Assembly (NCBI GenBank): GCA_022820805.1
Contig: JAJEEV010000043.1
Coordinates: 75,363-139,362, forward strand
Direction of reading: 5' to 3'
From: Acidimicrobiia bacterium
GTDB lineage: Bacteria; Actinomycetota; Acidimicrobiia; Acidimicrobiales; Aldehydirespiratoraceae
Length of the DNA stretch: 64,000 bases
In this document: positions 45,352 to 57,868 of the stretch, piece by piece
How positions within the stretch are numbered: the first letter of the stretch is position 1
How the letters are laid out: each line of letters opens with the position of its first letter
Notes under the pieces: generated by a model
Seen by the model: only the letters and a program-made list of their open reading frames with translations
Told to the model about the DNA's origin: nothing
Databases searched by the model: none
Translations under genes and position numbers: made by a program

Positions 45352-46516
45352 TCAGGTTCGCAGGACGAGGTTGCGCTCCGAGTCCGGTGGCGCGGCCGGA
45401 TCGGGGCCGGGCTCGCTCGGAGGCAGGATCCGGTGGCGGCCATCCTGCTTGCGGAGCTGCCACCCGTCGTCGTGGATGAGGTGGTGGCATCGTTCGCACA
45501 GCAGCGCGAGATTGTCGATGTCGGTGGGGCCGCCCCGGCTGAACCACTCGATGTGGTGGGGCTCGCCCCCTTCTGCGGGTGCCGCGCAGTTGGCGCAGCC
45601 ACCGTCTCGGGCCGCCAGCACGATGCGCTGGCCTGCGCTGGCGCTTCGCTGGGTCCGGCCCAGCCACAGCGGGTCGCCGTCGGCACCGAAGATGGCCGGG
45701 AGGACCTTTGCATCCGCGGCCAGCTTGGCGATCCGGTCGGCGGGGACAGGCATGCCGTCGTCGTAGCGCAGATCGCGCAATTCGCGTGACACGGCGTCGT
45801 AGTCGGCGATGACCAGCAGGGTGACGTCGGGCCGGCGGTGCGGCCCCTCGCCGGTGATGAGCTGGGTCAGGGCGTCGGCTCTACGCTGCTCGGGCGAACG
45901 TGGGCGCGCCCTGCTCGTCGTTGCGCAGCGTGCGCACCATCCGGTTGAACGCCAGGCTGACGCGCTTGCCGTCGTCGTAGCCGAAGTACGCCGACAGCCG
46001 CCAGGATCCGTCGGGATCCTGGACCATCGACGCCCACCGGTTCCGGTGCTGGCGGTTGTGCTCGGCACAGGAGTCGGTCTGGGAGGCGTAGTGGCGGGTC
46101 ATCCTGGCGAACAGGTCGACGGGCACACCCCGGGCCATTTCCAGCAGGGCGGGTTCGTTGGCGTGCTCGGGGTCCAGGCCCACCTTGGCGATCACGCGGG
46201 CATGGCCAGAAGTGATCTCGCCAGCCCGCCAAGCGGCCAGCGTCGCGGGGAAGTCGCCGGCCAGAGATGCGGCCAACTCGACCTCTGCGGTTGCCTGGCG
46301 GGACGAGACCTTGAGCCGTTCCCGGACCGTCGCCGCAGCGGCCCGACCCCCCAGACGCCGATGCATCTCAGCGGCCGCCTGAGCCAGCTGCCCCTCCACC
46401 CGGGACCGTTGCCGACCGAGTTCCGCCATCCGCTCTACCAACTGGACATCGCTGAGAGCTGCTACCGCGACAGGCTCATCGTCCGCCGGTAAGTCCGAAT
46501 CGACCATGAATTCCAT
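45352..46516 (-). pseudogene. DUF222-HNH endonuclease, frameshifted
   Basis: The first part (46516 to about 45885) is a DUF222 domain (DVQLVERMAELGRQRSRVEG, ITSGHARVIAKVGLDP). Its frame ends at a TAG at 45881-45883 after PTFARAA, while the continuation (RRADALTQLI and onward) runs in the +1 frame to 45352 and carries the HNH motif (CANC, then PHHIEWFSRGGPTDIDNL and CERCHH). Skipping one base near 45885 restores the full protein. This 13E12-type selfish family is common in actinobacteria. A sequencing error is the alternative. Confidence 0.8.
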
Positions 46517-46636
46517 GCATGTAACTATATCTGCAGAGTGTGACAAACACACTTGTAAAAACATGAAAACTCACAATAGTCTGAAGCCATTTTCGGCCGG
46601 GCGGGATCGCCCCATCGCACCGGTAGCCTGCGCGGC

Positions 46637-47266
46637 ATGAGCTCGCAATCACTGCCGCCCCAGCTTCGGCCCGACCGGGCCGGAGTCGGATTCGACACGC
46701 CGACCTCCGCCTCCAACCGGCAGAGCGAGGTTTACAACCGGCTGCTCCAAGACCGCATCGTCGTGCTCGGCTCCAACGTCAACGACGAGATCGCCAACTT
46801 CATCATGGCCCAGCTGCTGTACCTGGAGGGCCAGGACGCCAGCAGGCCGATCTGGCTGTACATCAACAGTCCCGGTGGCTCGGTCACCTCCGGCATGGCC
46901 ATCTACGACACCATGCAGTTCATCCAGCCCGAGGTCGGCACGATCTGTATCGGGCTGGGGGCGTCGATGGGGCAGTTCCTGCTGTGCGCCGGCGCCCCGG
47001 GCAAGCGCTACGCCCTGCCCCATGCCCGGATCATGATGCACCAGCCTCTGGGCGGAGTGCGGGGCCAGGCCACCGACATCGCCATCCAGGCCGAGCAGAT
47101 GGCCTACACCAAGAAGCTGCTCCAGGAGCGCATCGCCCACCACACCGGTCAGAGCGTCGAGCAGATCGAGGCCGACTCCGACCGGGACCGCTGGTTCACG
47201 GCCGAGGAGGCCATGGAGTACGGCATCATCGACCACGTGATCGTCAAGCGCGGAGAGATGCTGTAG
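46637..47266 (+). CDS. clpP: ATP-dependent Clp protease proteolytic subunit
   Basis: 209-aa serine protease. Catalytic Ser in [10 protein letters not shown], His in [11 protein letters not shown], Asp in [13 protein letters not shown]. Twelve to twenty N-terminal residues are probably processed. No second clpP and no clpX are adjacent, unlike the clpP1P2 pair of many actinobacteria. Confidence 0.96.
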   Translation: MSSQSLPPQLRPDRAGVGFDTPTSASNRQSEVYNRLLQDRIVVLGSNVNDEIANFIMAQLLYLEGQDASRPIWLYINSPGGSVTSGMAIYDTMQFIQPEVGTICIGLGASMGQFLLCAGAPGKRYALPHARIMMHQPLGGVRGQATDIAIQAEQMAYTKKLLQERIAHHTGQSVEQIEADSDRDRWFTAEEAMEYGIIDHVIVKRGEML

Positions 47267-47301
47267 AGCCCGGTGAGCACCGGGCCGGCGGCCGCCGCCC
47301 G

Positions 47302-47958
47302 TCAGACGCTGGCCGAGAGTTCCTTGATGGCTATGGCCGGCCCCTCACGGTGACCGAACACGGCTGACCCCGCGACCAGCACGTTGGCCCCGGCCGCGAC
47401 CGCCGCCGGCGCGGTGGCGGCGGTGATGCCCCCGTCGACCTCCAGGTCGATGTCGCGCCCGGAGGCCTCGATCATGGCCCGCACCGCGGCGATCTTCGAC
47501 TCGACCGGGGCGATGTAGCGCTGGCCCCCGAAGCCGGGGTTGACGGTCATCACCAGCACCTCGTCGATCATTCCGATCACCTCGGAGATGCTCGACGCCG
47601 GGGTGTGCGGGTTGATGACCACGCCGCAGCGGGCGCCGGCCTCGGTGATGGCGGCCAGGCTGCGGTGCAGGTGCGGGCAGGTCTCGGCGTGGATCAGCAC
47701 CGTCTGGCAGCCGGCCTCGACGTAGAGCGGGGCGAGCTCGTCGGGCTTCACCACCATGAGGTGGGCCTCGAAGTGCAGATCGACCAGCGGCCGGCAGGCA
47801 GCCACCACATCGGGACCGAAGGTCAGGTTGGGCACGAACACGCCGTCCATCACGTCCCAGTGGACGCGGTGGGCGCCGGCCTCGGCGATGTTCCGGCACT
47901 CCTCGCCCAGACGGGAGGCGTCGGCGGCCAGCATCGAAGGAGCGATCTCCACGTCCAC
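47302..47958 (-). CDS. rpe: Ribulose-phosphate 3-epimerase
   Basis: 218-aa TIM-barrel enzyme of the pentose phosphate pathway. Landmarks: IAPSMLAADASRL, HWDVMDGVFVPNLTFGP, HLMVVKPDE, MTVNPGFGGQRYI and LEVDGGI. GTG start at 47958; a second GTG lies two codons downstream. Confidence 0.96.
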   Translation of the reverse strand: MDVEIAPSMLAADASRLGEECRNIAEAGAHRVHWDVMDGVFVPNLTFGPDVVAACRPLVDLHFEAHLMVVKPDELAPLYVEAGCQTVLIHAETCPHLHRSLAAITEAGARCGVVINPHTPASSISEVIGMIDEVLVMTVNPGFGGQRYIAPVESKIAAVRAMIEASGRDIDLEVDGGITAATAPAAVAAGANVLVAGSAVFGHREGPAIAIKELSASV

Positions 47959-48084
47959 GCTCGCACGATAGACGCGCCGGGACCGGACGGCGCGGTTGCC
48001 TGCGGCCGGCGGGCCCGATGGCCTAGGACACATGTGTCGGGAAGGTTGGGTCGCTATCGCCGGCAGCGCCGATACCGTCGCGTC

Positions 48085-49263
48085 GTGGAGTTGCGGGTGA
48101 CGGCCACGGCGCGCGACGGCGTCGGTGTGGCGAGGGGCTGCGACGGGCGAGTCGTCTTCGTCGAGGGCGCCCTGCCGGGCGAGTTGGTCACCGCCGAGAT
48201 CCACACCGTCGACCGCCGCTGGGCCCGAGCCAGGGTGATCGACGTGATCGAGGCGTCCGAGGACCGGGTTCCGGTGGCCTGCGAGCATCATCTCGAGGGC
48301 TGCGGCGGCTGCGACATGCTCCACGTCGACGCCCGGGCCCAGATGCGCATGAAGGCCTCGATCGTCGTCGATCAGCTCACCCGCCACGGCGTGGACGCGC
48401 CCACCCCGCAGCTGCGGATGCTGGACGCCGACCGGGGCCGCACCACGGTCCGGGCCAAGGTCGTGGACGGCCGGGCCGGGTTCATGGCCCGCTCCAGCCA
48501 CGATGTGGTGATACCCGACGACTGCGGGGCCGTGAACGACGCGGCCGAGGAACTGCTCGTCGAGGGCCGCTACGGGGAGGCCGACGGGGTGTTCATCCGG
48601 GTGGGGTCCCGCACCGGCGAGCGGATGGTGGTGGTGAACCCCACGGTCGGCGAGGTGTCGGTGCCCGACGATGTGATGGTGGTCGGCACCGACGAGCTCG
48701 ACTCCAGCCGCCGGGCCTGGATCCACGAGGAGGTGTCGGGCCGTCGCTGGAGGATCTCGGCCCGGTCGTTCTTCCAGAACCGGCCTGCGGGCGCGGAGGC
48801 TCTGGTGGCCGAGGTGGACGAGATGCTGGAGGCGCTGGCCGTCGACGGTCCGATGGTCGACGCCTACGCCGGAGTCGGGCTGTTCGCGGGCACGGTGGGC
48901 ACGGGACGCAAGGTCACCGCCATCGAGCGCAGCGCCGACGCCGCGGCCGACGCCAGGGTCAATCTGGGCAACGGGGCCAAGGTGCTGAAGATCCCGGTGG
49001 AGAAGTGGCGGGCATCGCCGGCCAGCATCGTGGTGGCCGACCCCTCCCGTTCAGGGCTGGGCGACCGCGCGGTGCGACCCCTGCTGTCGTGCCGGCCCCA
49101 GCTGGTGGTGCTGGTCAGCTGCGATCCGTCGTCGTTCGCCAAGGACGCCCGCAGCCTGGTCGACTCGGGCTACGCCCTGGATCGCTGGACTGTTGTCGAC
49201 CTGTTCCCTCTCACGTCGCACATCGAGACAGTCGCCGCATTCGTCAACACCGCGGTCCGCTGA
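48085..49263 (+). CDS. TRAM-domain RNA m5U methyltransferase (RumA/TrmA-like)
   Basis: 392 aa. N-terminal TRAM-like beta barrel (ATARDGVGVARGCDGRVVFV), iron-sulfur-type cysteines CEHHLEGCGGCDML, SAM-binding YAGVGLFAG, and the catalytic Cys in VLVSCDPSSFAKDAR. Uridine-5 methylation of rRNA or tRNA is expected; target unknown. GTG start. Confidence 0.88.
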   Translation: MELRVTATARDGVGVARGCDGRVVFVEGALPGELVTAEIHTVDRRWARARVIDVIEASEDRVPVACEHHLEGCGGCDMLHVDARAQMRMKASIVVDQLTRHGVDAPTPQLRMLDADRGRTTVRAKVVDGRAGFMARSSHDVVIPDDCGAVNDAAEELLVEGRYGEADGVFIRVGSRTGERMVVVNPTVGEVSVPDDVMVVGTDELDSSRRAWIHEEVSGRRWRISARSFFQNRPAGAEALVAEVDEMLEALAVDGPMVDAYAGVGLFAGTVGTGRKVTAIERSADAAADARVNLGNGAKVLKIPVEKWRASPASIVVADPSRSGLGDRAVRPLLSCRPQLVVLVSCDPSSFAKDARSLVDSGYALDRWTVVDLFPLTSHIETVAAFVNTAVR

Positions 49264-49275
49264 TCGCGACAAACC

Positions 49276-50394
49276 ATGAGCCTCGACTTCGCCATGCGGC
49301 CCGAGTGGGAGCAGCTGCGGGCGCGGGCCCGGGACGTCGCCGCGCGGGGCGTGGCCGACTACGGACAGTGCCACGACTCGTGGATCAACGGCCATTCCAA
49401 GGAGTTCTCCAAGGTTCTGGCGGCCGAGGGCTTCATCGGCATGACCTGGCCGATCGAATTCGGCGGGGGAGGGCGGCCGGGAATCGAGCGGATCATCATG
49501 GCCGAGGAGATGATCAGCGCCGGGGCGCCGATCGCGGCGAGCTGGTTCGCCGACCGGCAGATGGGCCCGTCGATCTACACCTACGGCACCGACGCCCAGA
49601 AGGAAGAGTTCCTGGGCGGGATGCTGTCGGGCGAGGCCAGCTGGTGCATCGGGATGAGCGAGCCCGACGCCGGGTCGGACCTGGCCTCTCTGAAGACGTC
49701 CGCGGTGCGCGACGGTGACCACTACCTCCTCAACGGCCAGAAGATCTGGACCAGCGGAGCGGCCAGCGCCCAGTACTGCTACGTGATCTGCCGGACCGGC
49801 ACCGACGGTCCGCCCCACCGGGGCCTCAGCGAGCTGATCGTGCCCATGGACCTCGACGGCATCGAGGTGCGGCCGGTGCGCGACATGGTGGGCAGCTCGC
49901 ACTTCTGCGAGATCTTCCTCACCGACGTGCGGGTGCCGGTGGCCAACCTGGTCGGCACCGAGGGCGGGGCGTTCAAGCAGACCATGGTGCAGCTCGGCTA
50001 CGAGCGGGGAGGCATCGATCGGCTGGTGTCCAACCGGCCGCTGTACGACCTCGCCCTCGAGCACGCCGACCTCGCCGATGCGCAGACGCGCCAGGAGGTG
50101 GCGGCCATCGAGACCGGCTACCGGCTGGGACGGCTCATGGTCTACCGGGGCGCCCTCGGTGAGGGCAGCGCCGACTACAGCGCGGGCACCAAGGCGTTCT
50201 GCACCGAGCACGAGCAGCGGGTCGCCCAGTTCGCGGCCCGGGTGCTGGGTCCGGCCGCCACCGTGGGCGACATGGTGCCGAACTCGATCTGCTACGCGCC
50301 CGCCTACACCATCCAGGGCGGCACGTCGGCCATCCTGCGGAACATCCTCGGAGAGCGAGTCCTAGACCTCCCCCGCGAACCCCGCTCCGGCTGA
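49276..50394 (+). CDS. Acyl-CoA dehydrogenase
   Basis: 372-aa acyl-CoA dehydrogenase. GMSEPDAGSDLASLKTSA and LNGQKIWTSGA in the middle domain, QGGTSAILRNILGERVLDLP at the C-terminus. As in the protein at 6529, the residue before GT is Gly. Start ATG 12 bases after the methyltransferase stop. Its substrate is unknown. Confidence 0.92.
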   Translation: MSLDFAMRPEWEQLRARARDVAARGVADYGQCHDSWINGHSKEFSKVLAAEGFIGMTWPIEFGGGGRPGIERIIMAEEMISAGAPIAASWFADRQMGPSIYTYGTDAQKEEFLGGMLSGEASWCIGMSEPDAGSDLASLKTSAVRDGDHYLLNGQKIWTSGAASAQYCYVICRTGTDGPPHRGLSELIVPMDLDGIEVRPVRDMVGSSHFCEIFLTDVRVPVANLVGTEGGAFKQTMVQLGYERGGIDRLVSNRPLYDLALEHADLADAQTRQEVAAIETGYRLGRLMVYRGALGEGSADYSAGTKAFCTEHEQRVAQFAARVLGPAATVGDMVPNSICYAPAYTIQGGTSAILRNILGERVLDLPREPRSG

Positions 50395-50435
50395 GCGCCG
50401 ACGGGCACCGCTCACCCCTCCCCGGCGGGTGGCCA

Positions 50436-50492
50436 CCGGTACTCGCTTGCTCGCACGGGCTTCGCCCTACTCGCTCGCAAGCCGAGCACCGG
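50436..50492. terminator. Long imperfect hairpin between convergent genes
   Basis: CCGGTACTCGCTTGC on the left pairs imperfectly with GCAAGCCGAGCACCGG on the right, around an inner GGGC-TTC-GCCC hairpin. It separates the acyl-CoA dehydrogenase from menB and would end both transcripts. Confidence 0.55.
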
Positions 50493-50543
50493 CGTCTCCC
50501 GCCTATCGGGTCGAACGAACCGGCGCACACCACCCGGTGCCGG

Positions 50544-51446
<903 letters not shown>

Positions 51447-51479
51447 GACCGCACACTACAGTGACCGGCTCAGAGGGCG

Positions 51480-52346
51480 ATGCTGCTGACGATCGGAGAC
51501 TTGGTCGAGGAGCTCACAGTCGAGCTCCCGGCAGGGATGCGCCGGGGCCGTTCCGCGGAGGCCCGCACCATCAGGGTCAGGGGAGGCGCCGCGGCCAACG
51601 TGGCCGCCATCACCTGCGAGCGGGGAGGGGCGTCCCGCTTCCTGGGCCAGGTGGGCGCCGACGCGGTGGGCCGTTCACTGGTCGACGACCTGCGCACGAG
51701 GGGAGTGGACGCCCGGGTGAGTCTCCGCGGGGTGACCGGGGTGACCATCAACCTTCTGCAGGCCGGCTACCGCACCCCGCTGGTGGACCGCGGGGCCTCC
51801 GTCCAGCTCACCGCGGCTGAACCCGACGTGCTCGACGGGGTGATCCAGCTGTTTGTGCCGGCCCGATCACTGCTGGCCGACCCGCTCGCGGCCGTGGTGT
51901 ACGGCGTCGTGATGTCGGCACAGGAGCGGCGGATTCCCATAACCCTCACAGGGCTCGGGGCCGAGGAGGTCGACCACTACGGCGAGGACGCCTTCCTGCA
52001 GCTCGTCCAGGCGCTGCAACCCGACGCGGTGATCTTCACCGCCCGCGACCATGCCCGCCTCGGCCTGGCCGCGGACCAGCACGTCGAAGGCAGCGACAGC
52101 ACCGTGGTGATGGGACCCGAACGCACCGCCGTCGCCACCGGCGACGGCGTCCAGCACCGCCGGCCGAGCCATCCCGTCACCGTCGTCGACCGCACCGGTG
52201 GCGAGGACGGGTTCGTCGCCGGCTACCTCATGTCGCGCCGGGCGGGGGCCACGCCGGTCGCGGCCGTCGATGCCGGCCACCGGGTGATGGGGCTGGTGCT
52301 GGCCCGGCTGGGTCCCACCACGAAGGGAGACCCGGTCGAGACCTAA
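51480..52346 (+). CDS. PfkB-family carbohydrate kinase with altered GAGD motif
   Basis: 288 aa of the ribokinase/PfkB fold. N-terminal Gly-rich VRGGAAANVAAI and FLGQVGADAVGRSL are typical. The catalytic anion-hole motif, normally DTTGAGDAF, reads VDRTGGEDGFVAGYL; the catalytic Asp remains but the neighbouring residues differ. Substrate unknown. ATG at 51480. Confidence 0.85.
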   Translation: MLLTIGDLVEELTVELPAGMRRGRSAEARTIRVRGGAAANVAAITCERGGASRFLGQVGADAVGRSLVDDLRTRGVDARVSLRGVTGVTINLLQAGYRTPLVDRGASVQLTAAEPDVLDGVIQLFVPARSLLADPLAAVVYGVVMSAQERRIPITLTGLGAEEVDHYGEDAFLQLVQALQPDAVIFTARDHARLGLAADQHVEGSDSTVVMGPERTAVATGDGVQHRRPSHPVTVVDRTGGEDGFVAGYLMSRRAGATPVAAVDAGHRVMGLVLARLGPTTKGDPVET

Positions 52347-52421
52347 GGTGAATGGCAGCCCTGGGTGCCAGTTCGGGTGTTGTGGGCTGCTGATTCGGCC
52401 GAAAGCTAGGGTGGCGGCGTT

Positions 52422-53525
52422 GTGAGAGCCGCCCTGCTGTCCGATCCGTCGCGCCCGCTGGAGCTGGTCGACGACCTTGACCTGTCCGACCCTCGTCCCG
52501 GCGAGGTGTGCGTGGCTGTGAGCCACAGCGGCATCTGCCACAGCGACCTCACCATCATCGAGGGCGGCTACCTGTTCCCCGCGGTGCTGGGCCACGAGGC
52601 GGCCGGAGTGGTGGCCGGTGTCGGCGACGGGGTCGCCCATCTGTCCGAGGGCGACAAGGTGATGATCACGCCGCTGGCGCCGTGCGGGCACTGCGACGGC
52701 TGTGCCCGCCAGCAGGCCAGCCGGTGCATCCAGGCCATGAGCTTCGTGGCCGGCACCCGGCCCGACGCCTCATCCCCGTTCTCGCGCCACGGCCGGCTCG
52801 TGCACCGCGGCCTGGGTGTGGGCGCGTTCGCGGAGCACACGGTGGTGCCGGCATCCGGCGTGGTCCGCCTCGATGACGATGTGCCCCTGGAGGTGGCCTG
52901 TCTGATCGGCTGCGCGGTGCAGACCGGCGTGGGGGCGGTGCTCAACACCGCGTCGGTGGAGCGTGGCGCCACAGTGGTGGTCACCGGCCTGGGCGGCGTG
53001 GGGATCGCCGCGGTGCAGGGAGCCCGCATCGCGGGCGCGTCCCGCATCATCGCCTCCGACCCAGTCGAGTCCCGCCAGCAGGCTGCGCTGCGCCTGGGCG
53101 CCACCGACGCCGTGGGCGCAGACCCGGCCGCGCTGAAGGCGGCAGTGGCCGAGGCCACCGGGGGCCGGGGGGCCGACTACGCCTTCGAGACGTCCGGCGT
53201 GCCCGGCCTCGTGAGCCTGGGCGTGGAACTCACCGGGTCCGGCGGCACCACAGTCGTCGTGGGCGCACCACCACCCGAGCACACCACCGACATCGGCTCC
53301 ACCACCGTGTTCATGATCCAGCAGAAGCGCCTGGTCGGCAGCCTCCTGGGCGACTGCTGGCCCAGCCGCGACATCCCACTCCTAGTCGGCCTCTGGCGGC
53401 GCGGCGACCTGGACCTAGAGTCCATGATCTCGCACCGCGTCCCGCTGGAGGCCGTCAACGAAGGCTTCGACCGGCTCCGCAACACCACCGGAGTCCGAAC
53501 CGTCGTAGAAGTATCCCCCAGCTAG
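52422..53525 (+). CDS. Zinc-dependent class III-like alcohol dehydrogenase
   Basis: 367-aa MDR enzyme (GTG start). Catalytic zinc: Cys of SGICHSD and HE of LGHEAAG; structural zinc: PCGHCDGCARQQASRC; nucleotide motif TGLGGVGIAAVQGAR and Asp in IIASDPVE (NAD). It resembles the NDMA/mycothiol-dependent and class III dehydrogenases of actinobacteria. Substrate unknown. Confidence 0.9.
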   Translation: MRAALLSDPSRPLELVDDLDLSDPRPGEVCVAVSHSGICHSDLTIIEGGYLFPAVLGHEAAGVVAGVGDGVAHLSEGDKVMITPLAPCGHCDGCARQQASRCIQAMSFVAGTRPDASSPFSRHGRLVHRGLGVGAFAEHTVVPASGVVRLDDDVPLEVACLIGCAVQTGVGAVLNTASVERGATVVVTGLGGVGIAAVQGARIAGASRIIASDPVESRQQAALRLGATDAVGADPAALKAAVAEATGGRGADYAFETSGVPGLVSLGVELTGSGGTTVVVGAPPPEHTTDIGSTTVFMIQQKRLVGSLLGDCWPSRDIPLLVGLWRRGDLDLESMISHRVPLEAVNEGFDRLRNTTGVRTVVEVSPS

Positions 53526-53580
53526 CAAGGAGCGCCCGCGGCCGCGACCGCCAGGCCGGGGGGTGGCGACGGGTCCGGGC

Positions 53581-53707
53581 GGCCGACAATGGGGCGAAGC
53601 CCCGTCGGCCGGACGGAGCCCGGCGACAGGACCCGCCGGCCGGGAGGGGAATTCCCTTGCCCCGTCGGCCGGACGGAGCCTGCGACAGGACCCGCCGGCC
53701 GGGAAGG
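53581..53707. repeat. Hairpin plus 60-base direct repeat between convergent genes
   Basis: GGCCGAC (53581-53587) pairs with GTCGGCC (53604-53610) around an inner GGGGC-GAA-GCCCC hairpin. Then a unit beginning CCCCGTCGGCCGGACGGAGC is repeated at 53600-53648 and 53660-53707, exactly 60 bases apart. The block lies between the alcohol dehydrogenase and hppA stops and is probably a terminator. Confidence 0.6.
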
Positions 53708-53724
53708 GTTTCTCTGGGACCGCC

Positions 53725-55833
<2,109 letters not shown>

Positions 55834-55886
55834 GAGTCTGCTCCTCTTCTGGAGGCTGGGACAGCCGACGAGCCTACTCTTGGGCG

Positions 55887-56477
55887 ATGCCGTCGCCGCC
55901 GGACGCGAAGGGCCGGATCCGGGCCGACATGCGAGCCCGCCGGGCCGGGCTGGATCCCGCGGCGGTCGCCGCGGCCGGGGTCGCGGCGGCCGGCCGGCTG
56001 GCGTCGTTGCCGGTGATCGCCGGTGCCCGGCGTGTGGCCGCCTACCGGGCCGTGAGGGGCGAGATACCCCTCGACGCGCTACTGGAGGGGGAGCGACGCC
56101 GGGTGTTCACCCTTCCCCGCGTGGTGGGCGACGACCTGGAGTTCGTCGCCTGGTCCGAGGGTCAGTCCTTCGTGCGGGGATCGTTCGGCATCCCCGAGCC
56201 CGCCGGCGGCGAGGTCGTCGGTCTGGAGGAGCACGACGCGGTGCTGGTGCCCTTGACCGCCTTCGACGGGCAGTGCCACCGCGTGGGCCAGGGCGGGGGC
56301 TTCTACGACCGGGCCCTGGCATCGCTCGTCCCCGGCGCCGACAGGCCTGCGGCCATCGGGGTCGCCTACTCGTTCCAGCAGGTCGCCGAAGTCCCCCGTG
56401 ACAGCTGGGACGTGCCGCTGGACGCGGTCGTCACCGACACCGGCATCGTCATTGCCCCCGGCGGATTGCTGGCGTGA
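55887..56477 (+). CDS. 5-formyltetrahydrofolate cyclo-ligase
   Basis: 196 aa. Converts 5-formyl-THF to methenyl-THF using ATP. N-terminal KGRIRADMRARRAGLDPAAV, central LVPLTAFDGQCHRVGQGGGFYDRAL (the family signature) and the C-terminal VPLDAVVTDTGI. Confidence 0.92.
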   Translation: MPSPPDAKGRIRADMRARRAGLDPAAVAAAGVAAAGRLASLPVIAGARRVAAYRAVRGEIPLDALLEGERRRVFTLPRVVGDDLEFVAWSEGQSFVRGSFGIPEPAGGEVVGLEEHDAVLVPLTAFDGQCHRVGQGGGFYDRALASLVPGADRPAAIGVAYSFQQVAEVPRDSWDVPLDAVVTDTGIVIAPGGLLA

Positions 56478-56515
56478 TCGTGCCTGCCGGTGGTCCGAGG
56501 CGCTAGAAAATAGCC

Positions 56516-57868
56516 GTGCATGTCATCGTCGTGGGGGCGGGTGAGGTCGGGTCCTACGTGGCGGCACGCCTCAGCTGGGAACGCCACAACGTCGCCGTGG
56601 TCGACATCGACGCCAACCGCCTCCGCGAGCTCGGGTCCGAGCTGGACGTGCTCACCGTCGAGGGCAGCGGCACTCATCCGAGCGTGCTCTCCGACGCAGG
56701 ACTCGACGACTGCGAGCTGGTGGTGGCCGTCACCAGCAAGGACGAGGTCAACCTGGTGGCCTCGCTGGTGGCCAAGCAGGCCGGTGTGTCCCGCACGATC
56801 GTGCGCATAGAGGCCGAGGAACTGCGCAGCCGGGACTCGGCGGAATTGAGGCAGACGTTCGGCGCCGACTTGGTGATCGATCCGGACCACGAGACCGCCG
56901 AGCGGATCCTCGACCTGCTCGACTACCCGGGTGCGTCGGAGATCGCGGTGATGGCCCACGGCGAGGCCATCGTCATGGGCACCCGCCTCGAGGCCGACGC
57001 GCCGATCGTGGGCCGTCGCCTGTCGGAGCTCGCAGCCGAGTACGAGCCCGACTGGGAGTTCATGGTCGGCTCGATCACGAGGGGCGACAACACCTACATC
57101 CCCCGCGCCGACTACATGCTGATGGAGGACGACCTGGTCCGGGTGGTGTGCAAGCGGGGGGCCCGCCGGCGGGTGGCCAGTCTCCTGGGACTGGGCACCG
57201 GCAGCGCCCGCCATGTGCTGCTGCTCGGCGGTGGCCGGACTGCCGAGATCCTGGCGGCCCGCCTCACGTCGCGGGGCGTGGAGGTCGTGATCGTCGAGCG
57301 TGACCCGGCCCGGGCCCTGGAGCTGGCCGAGGACCTGGCCGACGTGCAGGTGTTCGAGGGCGACATCACCGACGCCGACCTTCTCGAGGAGACCGACATC
57401 GGCCGCTTCGACGCGGTGGCCGCGCTGACCGGCGAGGACGAGGCCAACATCCTGGCCTGCCTCTACGCCAAGTCGGTGGGCGCGTCGGAGACGATCGCGG
57501 TGGTGCACAAGCTGGCCCTGCTGTCGCTGCTCGACTCGGCCGGAGTGGATGTGGCCCTGTCGCCCCGCACCTCCACCGCCGACGGCGTCATGCGCTTCGT
57601 GCGGGGCGACGTGGCCGCGGTGGCGACCTTCCTGCGGTCCGATGCCGAGGTGCTGGAGCTCGAGGTGGCCAAGGACAGCCCCGCCGACGGCGCCCTGGTC
57701 AAGGACCTCAAGCTGCCCAAGGGCGTGCTCGTCGGGGCCATCGTGCGTGACGGCAAGCCCCACATCGGCCGCGGCCGGAGCCGGCTGCGGGGACGCGACC
57801 ACCTGGTCGTCTTCGCCATTCCGGACACGGTGCGGGAGGTCCACCAGCTGTTGACGTGCGACGAGTAG
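56516..57868 (+). CDS. trkA: Trk potassium uptake regulator TrkA
   Basis: 450-aa cytosolic gating subunit with two RCK modules: Rossmann VVGAGEVGSYVAARL near residue 5 and LLLGGGRTAEILAARL near residue 240, each with an acidic ribose contact (VVDIDAN; IVERDPA), then two RCK-C domains. GTG start at 56516. Overlaps the first trkH. Confidence 0.94.
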   Translation: MHVIVVGAGEVGSYVAARLSWERHNVAVVDIDANRLRELGSELDVLTVEGSGTHPSVLSDAGLDDCELVVAVTSKDEVNLVASLVAKQAGVSRTIVRIEAEELRSRDSAELRQTFGADLVIDPDHETAERILDLLDYPGASEIAVMAHGEAIVMGTRLEADAPIVGRRLSELAAEYEPDWEFMVGSITRGDNTYIPRADYMLMEDDLVRVVCKRGARRRVASLLGLGTGSARHVLLLGGGRTAEILAARLTSRGVEVVIVERDPARALELAEDLADVQVFEGDITDADLLEETDIGRFDAVAALTGEDEANILACLYAKSVGASETIAVVHKLALLSLLDSAGVDVALSPRTSTADGVMRFVRGDVAAVATFLRSDAEVLELEVAKDSPADGALVKDLKLPKGVLVGAIVRDGKPHIGRGRSRLRGRDHLVVFAIPDTVREVHQLLTCDE

